A stretch of DNA of 64,000 nucleotides, from NCBI GenBank assembly GCA_946811695.1, contig OX328127.1:44086269-44150268 (forward strand). The letters are read 5' to 3'. The notes beneath the pieces are model-generated. The model saw nothing but the letters and a program-made list of their open reading frames with translations, searched no databases and was not told where the DNA came from. Position numbers and translations under genes: made by a program. This document shows, in pieces, positions 61,425 to 64,000 of the stretch (its first letter is position 1; each line of letters begins with the position of its first letter). This stretch comes from Gonocerus acuteangulatus (taxonomy: Eukaryota > Arthropoda > Insecta > Hemiptera > Coreidae).

Positions 61425-61661
61425 ATCGATACAACCACGGGATGTTCTGCCTGCGAACTACAAGAACTGGAAACCCTAGAACACATATTCTTCATCTGCC
61501 CCTTGTACTCTCATAAAAGGAAGTTGTATATAGATAAACATATCACATCTAATCCTCCAAAGGTAGAAATGCTTCTATCAGCTCTAGATAAGGCTTTAAT
61601 TAACGATTTAAATAAATACTTAGAGAGTGTCATAAAGCTGAGGTCATTTATTTTATTATAG
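61425..61661 (+). pseudogene. LINE protein C-terminus with zinc-knuckle motif
   Basis: An uninterrupted frame from 61425 to the TAG at 61659-61661 encodes about 78 residues. It opens IDTTTGCSACELQELETLEH and continues IFFICPLYSHKRKL, a C-x2-C ... H ... C motif with ET-EHIFF-CP typical of the end of CR1/Jockey/I-group LINE proteins. It ends RSFILL. Removing the MITE and one copy of its 8-bp duplication joins this frame to the upstream fragment. Confidence 0.75.
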
Positions 61662-61953
61662 AATAAACATCTGTAATTTCACATTATCTTCTTTATTATT
61701 TAATTTATTTTTGTTTTTACTGTGTGTGAAAATACACTTAGCTTAAGATGTATTTATGTATTTATTTTTCTTAATTTGAATTCAGTAGAAGTCTCATTTT
61801 ATTATTATTTATTATATGTAAAAGATATAAGTTTTATTTTGTTTTGTGCAAATTATATTTTTTATTAATGCAATAAGGCTGCAAGCCTTGCATATAAGTT
61901 TTAAAACTTGAGCAATAAAACATATTATTATTATTATATACGCAATAACAAAC

Positions 61954-62570
61954 TAAACGTTATATTGTCATTTTTACGAATTGGTACAATTTGGTGTAAT
62001 ATTCTACCTAGTGGTACACGAGCCAAAAAAAAGTTGGGAACGCCAGTCTATTTATTGGTTAAAGCCTCGGAGCTATAATCAATTACCAGGCGGGTAAGTT
62101 GCCTAAATTATCCGCAAGCTAATGACGTTCGATAATTCAGTTGTTCTATATGTTATTTGTTGGCCGTATTATGGATCTGATATTTTGAATGTATTGCATC
62201 CCACGAGAAGGCAATACCAACTCGGAAACACTAACTTTCCTTAAAGAAGTCTATAAATGAAGTTGAAGTCCTAACTTTGCCTGAAGAAGTATGTGTCTGT
62301 GTGCAAGTAAGTTACTTTTAGTAGTTACTCCTCTCACTTGACTCCTCTCACTAAGACTATTTCCCTACGACAAATTAAAGCATCGTAATCTAGTGTATAA
62401 CAGCTAAGCACGAATCTTACGTTTGGTACTCCAAAACTTGAAATGGTCCTACTTATGACTCTCCAAAGGCCTAATTAACAAAAAAAACAATAACACTGGT
62501 GGAGTCAATCTCACAACCCTAGGAATTCAGTGTTCACAGCTTAACATTAACACATATCATAACCGCCATC
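61954..62570. other. Unrecognised stretch
   Basis: No supported gene or repeat, though the last 100 bp may be decayed upstream coding of the next LINE relic. Confidence 0.35.
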
Positions 62571-62574
62571 ATAT

Positions 62575-62880
62575 TTTAATCAAAAATCGAAATTAGCCCT
62601 ACAAATAAAACAATGCTATATGAAATGATTATACGCCCGTTAATGTCATATGCTTGTCCTGTTTGGAGCCCAAACTGTTTACAAATTACAAAAAACGTCA
62701 TGTTATCCAAAACATCTGTTTGAAAATAACTACCCTAGGTACACTAAAGATACAGATATCCACGACGAGCTGCAATGCCGACAATCACAGACTATTCACG
62801 CACTCATGACTAAATTCTTTCATTCAATAAAAGTATTGGACAACCCACTAATAGCTGGCATAGGCAATTATAACAAATAA
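62575..62880 (+). pseudogene. Jockey-type LINE RT C-terminal relic
   Basis: The block KSKLALQIK, then (after a frame change) TMLYEMIIRPLMSYACPVWS, followed by the open frame ending 62880 with NNYPRYTKDTDIHDELQC and FFHSIKVLDNPLIAGIGNY, is the thumb and C-terminal order of Jockey-clade RT proteins. Frameshifts separate the blocks and the catalytic palm is absent. It could belong to the same family as 1413-1832, which covers the preceding part of the protein, but the two do not overlap enough to compare. Confidence 0.75.
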
Positions 62881-64000
62881 ACTTTCAGACGCTACAAGCA
62901 CAAACGGACCAAACATATACTTTTGGACGGCTGAACTCATCTTAGTATGCGAGATAACAATTACATAATTGAAGGGGTTGGGGCAAAATAGTGCCAAGCA
63001 ACATTTTTAACAAATCTTAACTGTGACTGCTATATGCAGGATATTATGTAGGAATAACAGTCTAACATGCACATGCTACTCAAATAAGACTACAAGCTCT
63101 GTATGCTACTTAATTTTTCTGCTCCTAGCCATTTCAACTGATATATATATATATTGAAGTGAATATCGAGATTTAATGAATAACTAAAACCCAAGACAAA
63201 GCATTGGCAATAAAAACTGATTTTCTTATCAAAATGTTTCATTAAGTTTTATGAGTGAACTCCGACAATCCACAATCGTAATATTATTTTAAAGCAATAT
63301 CTAAAAATCAATAAATATCTTAAAACACGTGTATTCTTATGTTGTCTTCCTGTGGAATTTGCTTAGTTTCTGGACTGCGTTTTGTATTTGATGACTAACA
63401 TTTAACTATACCATGATTTTCATGTCCCATTTTAAAATATTCTATTTGGACCTTCCGCTGAGACAATGTCATGGACTATTTTATTTAGACTATAGTAAAA
63501 GGAATTTGTACGATTTTTATGTGAGTTTTAAGATTGGCCTTCCTTGAATGACTAAGTACATTTGGAAAGAAATACGAGATATGTAGTAGGTAGGTAGATG
63601 AGATTCGGATATAATTCCAGCAAGTTATTGCTATCCTGTCATTTGAAGGGTTTAGGCAAGACTAGCTAGAGGTTCACCTTCGGGCATTTGTTGGCTCAGC
63701 GTTGTTTCAACTAGACTTGTTGGGGTAATTTACTCAAATTAGACCTGTCTTGGCAAGGAGCCACACGCGACCTGGCCTTCTCTTCTACCGGTGCAAGGTC
63801 CCGACGCTTATTTCAGCGTTTTTGTTTATCGATAGATTTATGACCATGCATTTTTTATTATATGCCATATCCCAACCTTTCTCGTGATACGTAAGAGAAT
63901 ATCAAAACTTATCATTCTTATTTTTTTTTCTAATAAATAATTAAGTACTCCCCCAAACTTCTAAGTCTCAGTTTCGATGAATAACAATCTTGGTGAAGCA
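62881..64000. other. Unrecognised AT-rich stretch to window end
   Basis: Possibly the 3' UTR of the preceding LINE at first. No tail or duplication found. A short TA tract lies at 63141-63154. No gene seen. Confidence 0.4.

Larger units (their letters stand above)
60335..61939 (+). mobile_element. 5'-truncated LINE with 14-bp target duplication, split by a MITE
   Basis: The identical 14-mer ACGCAATAACAAAC lies on both sides (60321-60334 and 61940-61953), which defines the insertion exactly. The element carries the end of a LINE protein, an AT-rich 3' UTR with AATAAA signals (61912-61917) and a TTA-type tail (61922-61938). It is interrupted at 60664-61411 by a TIR element with its own 8-bp duplication. 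Without that insert the LINE piece is only about 0.85 kb. Clade: CR1/Jockey/I-like by the C-terminal zinc motif, not resolved further. Confidence 0.85.

Overview
This window is AT-rich animal DNA made almost entirely of transposable-element remains and simple repeats. I could not support any host protein-coding gene, rRNA or functional tRNA gene. Abundant (TA)n arrays, tRNA-derived SINEs, Helitron/Helentron-type elements, Penelope-type hammerhead motifs and several non-LTR retrotransposon lineages point to an invertebrate, most likely an arthropod and possibly a hemipteroid insect. That placement is inference from repeat style only. There is one 200-base assembly gap (54141-54340).

Layout. 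1-6958: a decayed Jockey-type reverse transcriptase (1413-1832), a tRNA-SINE (3428-3593) and a short LINE 3' fragment with an unusually long 71-bp flanking duplication (4593-4844). 6959-13140: a complete Helentron-like element (6959-8252), a diverged relative (10598-11531), SINE tails and a second tRNA-SINE (12928-13140). 13141-17847: mostly unrecognised, with a (CT)n(CA)n microsatellite. 17848-25790: the most notable block. A 5'-truncated R2-type retrotransposon (20095-22617, minus strand) lies between two near-identical 1.6-kb direct repeats (18470-20094 and 22618-24240). A second 3' fragment of the same family sits in the same (TA)n-bearing Helentron (24070-25631). 25885-26861: a canonical non-autonomous Helitron. 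27865-31485: two 0.4-kb direct repeats (possible Penelope-type pseudo-LTRs) enclosing a hammerhead-ribozyme motif (28764-28803) and a 2.1-kb palindromic element (28965-31063). 33687-41185: a TIR element, SINE pieces, a further Helentron (37787-38573) and a Penelope-like inverted repeat. 42690-50205: dispersed repeats, a GC-rich patch and Helentrons at 46836-48233 and 49784-50205. 51100-53816: LINE relics on both strands, a decayed hammerhead motif and a Harbinger-like MITE. 54440-57140: Helentron copies. 58300-64000: SINE and LINE ends, a LINE with a clean 14-bp target duplication (60335-61939) split by a 748-bp TIR element, and another Jockey-type relic.

The parts interact as nested insertions. 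Helentrons carry a (TA)n tract and a 143-bp G-run minisatellite. The R2-type LINE has entered the (TA)n tract at least twice. An older repeat is split by a Helentron, and a LINE is split by a MITE. The recurring oddity is long direct duplications flanking retroelement insertions (71 bp, about 100 bp, 0.4 kb and 1.6 kb).
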